Assembly: GCA_025360015.1 (NCBI GenBank)
Contig: JANYCZ010000059.1
Span: forward strand, 62,001-126,000
Origin: Verrucomicrobiota bacterium
GTDB taxonomy: Bacteria > Verrucomicrobiota > Verrucomicrobiia > Verrucomicrobiales > Verrucomicrobiaceae
Direction: 5' to 3'
Length of the DNA: 64,000 nucleotides
Under the pieces are notes generated by a model, which was given only the letters and a program-made list of their open reading frames with translations, made no database searches and was not told the DNA's origin. The position numbers were made by a program, and so were the translations under genes. Below are positions 1-9,900 of this stretch, one piece after another (the first letter of the stretch is position 1; every line of letters begins with the position of its first letter).

Positions 1-933
1 GAGCAGCGCGGTGATTTCGCCCTTCACTTCGGCAAAGGCCGGCAGCCGTGAGGCAAGGCGTTCCATGACGATGATGAGGTGCCAGCCGAGCTGGGTCTGC
101 ACGGGCTCGCTGAACTGGCCGACTTTGAGTTTCTCCACCGCTGCGATGAAATCCGACGGCATGCGCTGCTGCGTGAACCAGCCGAGATCGCCGCCGAGGG
201 CTTTGCTGCGGGCGTCATCCGAATGCTCTTTGGCCAGTTGCGCAAAGGTTCTCTCTTTGGTCAGAAGCTGGCGCTGGATCTCCAGGATCTCCGCCTCGCG
301 ATCCGGCTGCGACTTGTCGTGCTGGGTAAGAAAGATGTGTGCCGCGTGGTGCGCCAGCGGGATGCGCAGCGTTTCCTTGAATGCAGCGTACCAAGCGCGG
401 GCGTCCTGGTCCGAGGTTTCCTTCATGCGCGGCTGAATTTGCTCTGCGATCCATGCTCCATCGAGCTGCGCTTCGTCGATCCGGGCTTCCAGCGACTTCG
501 CTGTCAGTTGCTGTGCGGCCAGGCGTCTGTGAAACTCCGCCGCATCGGCAAACTGGCGCTGCATCCAGTCCGCCTCGTGCTTCACGGCGGCCTTGGGTGC
601 TGCGGTGTCGATACTGCTTTGACTGCGGCTGGCACGCACGAGGCGGCCATTCACCAATTCCTCCAGCGCCTGCCAGCGTGTCTGCTTGCGCGCCTCTGGG
701 GTGAGACTGGCCCATGCGGCATCGCGCTTCCAGAGCTGCTCGCGCATCGCCTCCTCCAGTTCCAGCCGAGTGATCGTTTGGCCATGCACTTCCGCTGCCG
801 TTTCCCTTTTCGGTTGAGCCATCAGCCATGCACGCAAGGGCCCTTTAAAAACATAGAGGTCTGCCAGGAGGCAGCAAGCGAGGATTAAAAAGGCGGTCAA
901 CCGCCATGGGAAGCCTGGTGACGAATGCGACAT
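1..933 (-). CDS. PpiC-type peptidyl-prolyl isomerase, partial (3' end outside window)
   Basis: Reading the minus strand from an ATG at 933 gives an open frame with no stop down to position 1, so the carboxyl end is missing. The protein begins with a short cytoplasmic stretch and one hydrophobic segment (about residues 11-29) that should anchor it in the inner membrane facing the periplasm. A charged helical region follows, then a parvulin (rotamase) domain recognisable by AAHIF, GGDLGWF and an LGWH motif near the truncated end. Parvulin proteins of this layout assist folding of exported proteins. Plus-strand frames over this DNA are shadows. The start is divergent from the PEP-CTERM gene at 1105. 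Confidence 0.85.
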   Translation of the reverse strand, partial: MSHSSPGFPWRLTAFLILACCLLADLYVFKGPLRAWLMAQPKRETAAEVHGQTITRLELEEAMREQLWKRDAAWASLTPEARKQTRWQALEELVNGRLVRASRSQSSIDTAAPKAAVKHEADWMQRQFADAAEFHRRLAAQQLTAKSLEARIDEAQLDGAWIAEQIQPRMKETSDQDARAWYAAFKETLRIPLAHHAAHIFLTQHDKSQPDREAEILEIQRQLLTKERTFAQLAKEHSDDARSKALGGDLGWFTQQRMPSDFIAAVEKLKVGQFSEPVQTQLGWHLIIVMERLASRLPAFAEVKGEITALL

Positions 934-1104
934 TGGCACTGCAAACTAGGGGGGGCTTTGGCGATGGCAAGCAGGGCGCATTCTCATAAAAGCGCCTCAC
1001 ACTCTCAAAATTGGCTCGATTTTACATATTTTTTACATGTTTTTCATCATTTTAACAATTTAAACCTAGATTTATTGAGCCTTTACCATTATTTTCATAC
1101 CATC

Positions 1105-1911
1105 ATGACCTTCCCAAAGTTTTTCTCCCTGGTATTTGTTGCTTTAGCCGCCACGGCTTCGGCCGACACCGTCAGTGTGACCGGCTTGGAAAACGACGGC
1201 AATCCAATTGGACAGTATGTGATTGGTGGTCAGACCTATTGGTGGATGTGCATCGAGCCTGGACCGCCAGCCTTGAGCAATCAGACCATCACTGCACAGA
1301 CCTATTCGTTTCAGGATGGCTGGGACAAGCAGAACACCGAGCGTTACGCCATCTATCAGTCAGACCCGAGCCTCTACACCAGCGTCATCCCAAAGCAGGT
1401 CGCGGTCATGGAGTACGTGCTCGACGCTTACCTACCTTGGGACACGCAGGCAGGAGCCTCGGGCCGCTTCTTGGAGCAGGATCCCAGCTTTTCCAGTTTC
1501 ACCAACAACGACACCTTTCACAACTCGATGTTCGCGGTGCAGAACTTCCTTTCCGAAACTCAAGGCAAGGCGGTGAACTCCGACTTCACCACCATCATGG
1601 ACTCCAGCGGGAACACCTTCTACCAAGATTACTATGCCGGTCTCGGAGATGCCACGGACAACGCTCGTTCATCCATCTTCCAGAGCATCCTCAACGATGT
1701 CGTCGCCAAGGATGCGGCGGGCTTCTTCGCCACCTACACCGCCCAGCACAGCTACTTCACCGTGAATACTTTCGCGCCCGTAAACGATCCGAACAACTGG
1801 CAGGATGGCTTGGTCATTGGCGGGTTTTCTCCCGTTCCAGAGCCCGGCGGTGCCCTCCTCATCGCAGCCTGCGGCATCGCATGGACCCTGCGCCGCCGTC
1901 GGATTGGATAG
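1105..1911 (+). CDS. PEP-CTERM sorting domain protein, secreted
   Basis: A 268-residue protein. The frame is open upstream, but the ATG at 1105 is followed at once by a signal peptide (Lys, then FFSLVFVALAATASA with a cleavable Ala-Xaa-Ala end), which fixes the start. The body is rich in Ser, Thr, Asn, Tyr and aromatic residues and has no enzyme motif I recognise. The tail reads VPEPGG, a hydrophobic helix, then RRRR, the classic PEP-CTERM signal that exosortase/archaeosortase-type enzymes use to sort proteins to the surface or matrix. The DNA before it (1005-1100) is strikingly AT-rich. No exosortase gene is in the window. Confidence 0.85.
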   Translation: MTFPKFFSLVFVALAATASADTVSVTGLENDGNPIGQYVIGGQTYWWMCIEPGPPALSNQTITAQTYSFQDGWDKQNTERYAIYQSDPSLYTSVIPKQVAVMEYVLDAYLPWDTQAGASGRFLEQDPSFSSFTNNDTFHNSMFAVQNFLSETQGKAVNSDFTTIMDSSGNTFYQDYYAGLGDATDNARSSIFQSILNDVVAKDAAGFFATYTAQHSYFTVNTFAPVNDPNNWQDGLVIGGFSPVPEPGGALLIAACGIAWTLRRRRIG

Positions 1912-2251
1912 AACGGGAGCGTCATCGCCCGCTCTGCAAGGTTTGGGAAAACTGCACCCTCGCGTGCCCGAGTGCTGCATCTGCCATGAGCAGCCGTGAG
2001 GGGGGTCGTATTGTCATCCTCCTCAAGACCCGCCTGCGCATAGTCATACCGCTGGTTGGGATATCCGCTGCTACCTGATTACCTGCCCCCCTGCCGAGAG
2101 GAGTATGAAAAAATCGTGCCCCAAGATGGCAGCGAGCCACTTTGCAAAATCGCAAAAAGTCGCAACGCGGCGTCGCTCTTTTACAAATACCTGACTTGTG
2201 ACTGTATGATCATTATAGACAGTGTGTCGCTAACGATAAGGATCGTCATTT
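1912..2251. other. Intergenic region upstream of the MbnP-MbnH / oxidase pair
   Basis: A 340-base stretch without a convincing gene. GC content drops from about 2100 onward, as expected of a promoter region. An AT-rich patch at about 2200-2220 contains TATGATCATTATAG and could hold a -10 element, but I see no convincing -35 partner. The only clear structure is the inverted repeat at the end, listed separately. Confidence 0.5.
2233..2246 (+). promoter_or_regulatory. Inverted repeat placing the ribosome binding site in a hairpin loop
   Basis: ACGAT at 2233-2237 and ATCGT at 2242-2246 are perfect inverted arms. The 4-base loop AAGG, with the next A, makes the purine-rich ribosome binding site of the gene starting at 2252. 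It could be an operator or a weak RNA hairpin that hides the binding site. The stem is only 5 bp, so chance is possible. Confidence 0.4.
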
Positions 2252-3997
2252 ATGCGCCGCATCATCACCAGACTGCTTCTTTCCTGGGCCCTCGTCGGCC
2301 CTTGGATGGGTATGCCAATGGCTTGGGGGCAGGAGCTGAGGCTGGAAGTGGTGCCGGTGGTGAATGGCGGCGCGCTGCGGCTGAATGAGCCGCTGTCTGT
2401 GGCGATGGCGGCACAAGTGACGCGGCTGGATTGTTTGCTCTCGGGACTGGCATTGCAGAGGCAGGATGGCAGGTGGGTGGAATCGCGGGACTGGTTTGCG
2501 TATTTGAGTGTGGCGGCGGGGCGGCTGACGGCGAAGGGCTCGGGCATCCCGGTGGGCGACTACAAGGGCATTCGTTTCCGCATTGGGGTGGATGAGGCCA
2601 CGAACAAGTCGGACCCGAATCGTTATGCGCCGGAGCATGCGCTCAATCCGCAGGTCAATGGGCTGCACTGGGGCTGGCAGGGCGGGTATATTTTCATGGC
2701 ACTGGAGGGGCGCTTGCCAGATGGCGGGTTCTCGTATCACATCGCCAATGCGGCGCAGTTGATGACGGTGGAGCTGCCGGTGGAATTTCGCGGGGGACGG
2801 CCGCTGACGGTGGCGCTGGAGCTGGATGTGCAGCGGGTGCTGGCGGGCATCGATTTTGCCAAGGATGGCACCTCGACGCATTCGCGCGCAGGGGATGTAC
2901 TGGCGGCGAAGCTGAAGGCCAACATTGAGCATGCGTTCCGGGTGCGCAGCGTGGATTACGACGTGTATCAGACGCCGGCGTTTGCCAGCGCACCTGCTCC
3001 CCTGCCCGCGGGTACGCATGCGCTGACGCCAGCCATGACGCAGCGTTTTCCAGAGGTGACGCTGCCTGCGGACAATCCGCTGACGCAGGAAGGCGTGGCG
3101 CTGGGGCGGCAGTTGTTTCATGACAGGCGGTTGTCGGGAAATGGCACACAGTCCTGCGCGTCCTGCCATGATGAAACGCATGCCTTTGCCGATGGCCGGC
3201 GCTTCAGCCCCGGCGCGGAGCAGCAGGCGGGGACGCGAAATGCGATGCCGTTGTTTAATCTGGCGTGGCAGCAGAGCTTCTTTTGGGATGGCCGTGCGGC
3301 CACGCTGCGTGAGCAGGTGCTGATGCCGATCCAGGACAAGCGGGAGATGCATGAGACGCTGCCGAATGTGATTGCGAAGCTGAGTGCGGATGAGGAATGC
3401 ACGACCGCGTTTGCCAGGGCCTTTGGCTCCGCAGGGATCACGTCTGAGCGGATCGCGAAGGCGCTGGAGCAGTTTCTGCTCACGCTCGTTTCGCAGGAGT
3501 CACGCTTTGACCGTGCGGCGCGCAAGGTGGCGGAACTGACGGAGAGCGAGAGGCGCGGGCTGCGGCTGTTTGTGACGGAGTTTGATCCGAAGCGCGGGCT
3601 GCGTGGCGCGGACTGCTTTCACTGCCATGGCGGCACACTGTTCACGAGCCAGCAGTTCGCGAACAACGGACTCGGCCTTTCCAGCGATGATCTGGGCCGC
3701 ATGGCGGTGACGCAGAACGCGGCGGATCGTGGCAAGTTCAAGACGCCCAGCTTGCGCAATGTCGCGCGCACCGCGCCCTACATGCATGATGGCCGTTTTG
3801 CCACGCTGGAGGAAGTGGTGGAGCACTACAGCGGCGGGGTGCAGCGCACGGACACGCTGGACCCGAACCTGGCCAAGCATCCGGAAGGAGGCATTCAATT
3901 CACGACTCAGGAGAAGGCGGACCTGGTGGCCTTTCTCAAAACGCTGACGGATGAGGGCTTCACTGGCACCGCCGCCGCCACCACCGCTGCGCGATGA
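2252..3997 (+). CDS. MbnP-like domain fused to MbnH/MauG-like diheme peroxidase
   Basis: A 581-residue exported protein (signal peptide about 1-26, cleavage near AWGQ). Residues about 27-232 match the MbnP family: an opening beta strand with PVVNGG, SGLALQ, PVGDYKGIRFRIGVD, NGLHWGWQGGYIF and LEGR, FSYHI. Residues about 265-570 are a bacterial cytochrome c peroxidase/MauG domain with two heme-binding sites, CASCH (302-306) and CFHCH (455-459), and the family motif APYMHDG (508-514). In methanotrophs MbnP and MbnH are separate; MbnH oxidises a Trp of MbnP to kynurenine, which takes part in copper binding. Here both are one chain. The MbnP part has a single Cys (61), so the four-Cys motif of many relatives is absent. 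The gene overlaps the next one by ATGA. Family assignment is strong; the function is inferred. Confidence 0.85.
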   Translation: MRRIITRLLLSWALVGPWMGMPMAWGQELRLEVVPVVNGGALRLNEPLSVAMAAQVTRLDCLLSGLALQRQDGRWVESRDWFAYLSVAAGRLTAKGSGIPVGDYKGIRFRIGVDEATNKSDPNRYAPEHALNPQVNGLHWGWQGGYIFMALEGRLPDGGFSYHIANAAQLMTVELPVEFRGGRPLTVALELDVQRVLAGIDFAKDGTSTHSRAGDVLAAKLKANIEHAFRVRSVDYDVYQTPAFASAPAPLPAGTHALTPAMTQRFPEVTLPADNPLTQEGVALGRQLFHDRRLSGNGTQSCASCHDETHAFADGRRFSPGAEQQAGTRNAMPLFNLAWQQSFFWDGRAATLREQVLMPIQDKREMHETLPNVIAKLSADEECTTAFARAFGSAGITSERIAKALEQFLLTLVSQESRFDRAARKVAELTESERRGLRLFVTEFDPKRGLRGADCFHCHGGTLFTSQQFANNGLGLSSDDLGRMAVTQNAADRGKFKTPSLRNVARTAPYMHDGRFATLEEVVEHYSGGVQRTDTLDPNLAKHPEGGIQFTTQEKADLVAFLKTLTDEGFTGTAAATTAAR

Positions 3998-6900
3998 AAC
4001 GTCTGCTGCTTGCGCTGCTGCTGACCAGCCCCCTTTCCCATGCGGATACTCTGACGCATGAGCAAAGCGATGATCTCTCCGCGGAAGCCGCGAGGCTCGC
4101 GCCGGCCGCGCAAATGCCGCAGACACAGGCACCCACACCAGCCCAATATGCCACACTCGGCCTGTGGAGTGCGGTCATCCCATGGACACCGCATATTCCA
4201 GTGACCTGTGCACAACTGCCGGACGGACGGCTGCTGACGTTTGCCTCCAGCCAGCGCACCAGTTTTCCTGCGGAAAACTTCACCTATGCGGCCACCTGGG
4301 ACTACCGCACGGGTGAATTTGTGGAGATCAACAACACGCGCCATGACATGTTCTGCGGGGGCGTCTCGCTGCTGCCAGACGGCCGCCTGATGGTGAACGG
4401 CGGAAACGACATCATCCGTGACTGCAGCCTGTTTGACTGGCGCACGAACACCTGGAGCGCAGCGCCGGACATGCAGGACCCGCGCTGGTACAACACCAGT
4501 GTGGCGCTGCCAGACGGCAGCGTGTTCACGGCCTCCGGCAGCGGCGGCAGCAACACGGCGGAACGCTGGGTGGAGAGCAGCGGCTGGACGCGCTACACGA
4601 ACATCAACTGGGCGCTGGCCACGGATGAAGGCGGCCTGAATTCCATCTGGCATCCGTTTCTGCATGTCGCGCCGGATGGCCGCATCGCGCATACCGGACC
4701 GACGCACACCATGCACTGGGTGGACACGAAGGGGAACGGTCAGTTCATCAGCGCCAGCGCCTTCATCCAGGGAGGTTATTATCCCAAAGACGGAGCGATG
4801 GTCATGTTTAACGAAGGGAAAATCCTCCAGGCCGGTGGTCACACCAATGGCACGGACTCCGCTTCGAAGTTTGCCTATGTCATCGACATCAACGGCAGCA
4901 ATCCCACGGTGACACCGACCAGCAGCCTCACGCATGCACGCACGTTTACCACGGGGGTGGTACTGCCCACAGGCGAAGTGATGGCCATCGGCGGCAACAC
5001 CTCACAGGTCGAATTCAGCGACGAGGGCAGCGTGCTGACGCCGGAAATCTGGAACCCCGTCACCGGCGAATGGCGCAGCGGAGCGGACATGCAAGTGCCG
5101 CGCAATTATCACTCGGTCGCCCTCCTGCTGCCCGATGGCCGGGTCTGGGCCGGTGGTGGTGGCCTGAGCGGGAACTCCGCGGACCATCAGGACGCACAGA
5201 TCTACACACCGCCCATGCTTTACAATGCGGATGGCACGCCAGCCACACGCCCAGAGATCAAGGAAACGCCGGAGGCTATAGGCCCCGGGATGGCGTTTAC
5301 GGTGCGTGCCACTGCTGGCGTGAAGCGCTTCACGTTCATCAAGCTGGCTTCGCTCACGCACTGCGTGACGAGTGATCTGCGTTTCCTCGAACTGCCATTC
5401 ACTGAACACGCGCCCGGTGCCTACGTGGTCCATGCGCACGCCAATTTGAATGTGCTGACACCGGGCTACTGGATGCTGTTTGCCATTTCACCCGATGGAC
5501 CGTACTCGGTTTCCAAAACCGTGCTGGTGGACGCCGCGCTCACGGACTCCATCAGCAATCCCGGGGCTCAATCCACCACGGTGGGCAAGGCAGCCCTGGC
5601 CACCAGCCTCAAAGCTCCAGGTTACAGTCCGGCATCACGCGTGTACTCCGCCACTGGTCTGCCGCCCGGCCTTGGGCTGGATGCCACGACGGGTCTCATT
5701 TCCGGCACGCCCACCAGCATCGGCCGCTACAGCGTGACCGTGACGGTCGATGACGCCAATCTTGAGCCGGCGTCTGCTACGTTCCTCTGGACGGTGCATT
5801 CCGATCTGGTGCTCGCACCACTGGCTCATGCGCCGGTGCCAGCGGGGACGGTGTTTGATTTCACCGCGTCATCCGCCGGGAGTGCCAAGCCGGAGTATCA
5901 GTGGGATTTTGGTGATGGCTCGCCTCCCTCTGACTTTAGCAGCAGCACGACGATCAGCAAAACGTACGCTGTACCTGGGCGCTACCTCGTCACGCTCACC
6001 GCGCGTGATGACACGGGCAGTGTGGTCACCGTGAGCTTTCATCAAGCGGTGCATGCCACGCTCACACCCACGCGTCCCACGGTTTCCAGCAGCATCGCCT
6101 ATCAGGTGCGCAGCGGTGCCAATGCGCGGCTGTGGGTGGTGAACCCGGACCAGGACAGCGTCACCATCTTTGATGCGGTGACGCGCACACGCAGCGGCAT
6201 TATTCCCACGGGAAGGGCACCGCGCAGTGTCGCCATCGCGCCGGATGGGCGGGCCTGGGTGGTGAACAGTGAAAGCGGCAGCATCGCGATCATCGGTGCA
6301 AATCTCAATGTGATGCAGACGATTCCGCTGCCGCGCGGATCGCGCCCCTTTGCCATCGTGTTTGATCCTGCGGGCACGGCAGCCTATGTTTCGCTGCAGG
6401 ACAGCGGCGTGGTGCTGAAGATCAATCCGGCGGTGCCCACGCAGTTCCTCGCCACCGCTGCGGTCGGCGGCAGCGTGCGGCATTTGTCCGTCAGTGCGGA
6501 TGGCACGCAGGTGTTTGCCACGCGCTTCATCACGCCGCATCTGCCCGGCGAGGAAACGGCCAATGTCATCACGCAGGATGGCAGCACGAAGTATGGAGGT
6601 GAGGTCAGCGTGATCGATGCCGCAAGCATGACGGTCAGCCGCACGATCATCCTCGCCCACAGTGATGATGCCGACAGTTCCATCGCCGGACGTGGCATCC
6701 CCAATTATCTCGGCCCCGCCGTGATCAGCCCGGACGGTACGAATGCGTGGGTGCCTTCCAAGAAGGACAACATCAAGCGCGGCCTGCTGCGGGATGGCAA
6801 CCCACTCACGCATGACAACTCGGTGCGCAGCATTACCTCGCGCATTGAGCTAATGACCGGGAGCGAGGACCTCGCGGCACGCATTGATTTCAATGATGCA

Positions 6901-9900
6901 GGCATTGCCAGCACGGCGGCGTACGATCCCAACGGCATGTATCTTTTCACCGCACTGGAAGGCAGCCGTGAGGTGGCCGTGGTGGATGCGTGGAACCGGC
7001 GCGAGCTGCTGCGCTTCACCGCCGGGCGCGCGCCCCAGGGCGTGGTGACCTCGCCGGATGGGCGGATGCTGTATGTGCACAATTTCATGGACCGCAGCGT
7101 GACGGTGCATGATGTGGGCGCGATCCTCAATGGAGCCGAAACGGCACCGCAGATGACTGCGCTGCTGAACTGCATCACCACGGAAAAACTGCCCGCCAAT
7201 GTACTGAAGGGAAAGCAGTTCTTCTATGACACACGCGACCAGCGCCTGGCACTGCAGCAGTACATCAGCTGCGCCTCCTGCCACAATGACGGCGATCAGG
7301 ATGGGCGCGTGTGGGACTTCACCAGCTTCGGTGAAGGCCTGCGCAACAACATCTCCCTGCGCGGTCATGCCACTCATGGACCGCCGCACTGGACGGGCAA
7401 CTTTGATGAGATCCAGGATTTTGAAGGGCAGATCCGCAGCTTTGCCGGTGGACTGGGGCTGATGAGTGACAACGATTTTCATTCGGGGACGCGTGATCAA
7501 CCGCTGGGGACGCCCAAGGCTGGCGTCAGCGAGGATCTCGATGCGCTGGCCGCCTACGTGACCTCTCTCACTACTGCTGGCAGCAGCCCGAACCGCAACA
7601 GCAATGGCGCGCTCACCGCCGATGCGCTGGCGGGGCAGCAGATCTTCCGTGAGCAGAACTGCGCGGCCTGCCATGGCGGCACGCGCTTCACCAACAGCGC
7701 GCTGAATGTGTTTGCGAACATCGGCACGATCAAACCTTCCAGCGGCCAGCGGCTAGGTACGCCCATCACCGGACTGGATGTACCCACGCTGCGCGGGCTG
7801 TGGAGCACCGCACCGTATTTGCATGATGGCAGTGCTGCGACTCTGGGCGCAGCCGTGCGCGCGCATCAGGGGGTGCTGCTTACCGACAGCGAGCTGTCTA
7901 AAGTCGTGGCTTTTCTCTCTCAAATTGACGACGCAGTCGTGCATGCCCCCTCACCTTTGAGCGTGGTGCTCGCCACCGCGAGCAGCAGCGTGAATGCTTC
8001 GTTTCCGGTGATCGGTTATTTGAGCGAAGCGGCCACCGGTTTCACCGCGAGCGACATCAGCATCACCGGCGGCACGCTGCGTGGTTTCAGCATCTCAGGC
8101 ACCCGCTTCAGCTTTTATGTGGAACCGACGGCGGGCCGTGTGAGCATCGGCATCGCCGCGAATGTGATGAGTGATTCCACCGGGCTGGGCAACCTTGCCT
8201 CGAACGTGCTCAGCATTGCCAACAGCAGCGATGTGACACCGCCGGTGATCACGCTGGCGACCCCGGCAGACACGGTGAGCTCCGCCTTTGAAGTCAGCCT
8301 GACCGCCAGTGAAAGCATCGGCGGATTGAGTGCGCCTGAATTCGCGGTGACGAACGGCAGCGCGGCCAATCTCACGGGCAGTGGGGCGAACTACAGCGTC
8401 ACCATTACTCCAACGGCCACGGGTGTTGTGACGGTGCAACTGCCTGCTGAAGCCGTCACCGATGCGGCTGAAAATGGGAGTGTCGCGTCCAACACGCTGA
8501 GCGTCACGTTTGCCCCGGCTAACAACGTGCAGCCCACGGTCACGCTTGCCACGGCTGCGACGGAGGTGAGTGGTGCGTTTGATGTGACGGCCACCTTCAA
8601 TGAGAACGTCAGCGGCGTGAGCGTGAATGATTTCATCGTCACCAACGGCAGTGCCGCAGCGGTCAGCGGCAGCGGTTCCTCTTATGTTGTCTCAGTCAAG
8701 CCAGCGGCGAATGGCGTGGTCACGATTCAGTTTTCTAAAACCATTGTGTCGGATGTCCTGAGCGTGAACTACACCGCGCCCGCAGATCCTGCACCCACCG
8801 TGCTGCTTGCTGCCGCAGGCAGCACCGCCAACGGCAGCTTCATGGTGAATGCGCAGTTCAGTGAAGCCGTCACGGATGTGAGCGCGGCGGATTTCATGGT
8901 CACCAATGGCAGCGTGACTGGGCTCAGCGGCAGTGATTCACTGTGGATCGCCACGATTCAAGCGGCCAGCGCGGGGGATGTGAGCGTGCGCCTGCCCGCC
9001 AATGCGGCGCAGGACAGTGCAGCGCAGGGCAGCAGCGCCTCGAACACGCTCGTCCTCGGGTTTGCGCCACCTGCACCGCTTACTGCGAAGATCAATTTTC
9101 AAAATGTGGGGGCACCCGTACCGCTGGGTTATGTGGCTGATGAAGGCGCGGTGTTTGATGAACGCAACGGGCTCAGCTTTGGCTGGAACAACGACCACAG
9201 CGCGCAGGGTCGAGACCGCAGTGCGGTGACGGAGCAGCGGCAGGACACTTTTATCCGCATGCAGGCTGGCGCGAAGTGGGAGATCGCCGTGCCGAATGGT
9301 GAATACGACCTCAGCATCAGCGTGGGAGATGCGACGGCGGAGAGCCGCAACACGCTGAACGTGGAAGGCACCTCCGTGTGGAGCGCCAGCGCCTGTGCTG
9401 CAGGTGCGTCCCAGGTAAAGTCTCTGCGCGTGATGGTGACGGATGGCCGCCTGACGCTGGACAATGGCAGTGCCGCTGGTGGTGCCACCGCGCTGGACTA
9501 TCTCGACATCGCGAGCAGCAGCAGTGTTGCTCCGGCCATACCCAATGGGCTCGCGGCGGATTACTTTGCCGGGATCAATTTTGATCAGCTCCGCTTCAGC
9601 CGCAGCGACCGCAGCATTGATTTCCGCTGGAGCGCGGCCGCGCCTGACGCACGGCTGGGTGCAGACAGTTTCAGTGTGCGCTGGCAGGGCGTGGTGATGC
9701 CGCGTCACAGCGAGCGGTATTCGTTTGCCACCACCAGCGACAACGGTGTGAGGCTGTGGGTGAACGGGCAACTGCTGATCAACCACTGGAACAAGCATGC
9801 GGAAGAAACCAATACCGCTGAAATTGATCTGCAGGCAGGCGTGCCCGCCACGATGCGGATGGAGTTCTTTGCCAATGATGGCGATGCGGTGGTGCGCCTG

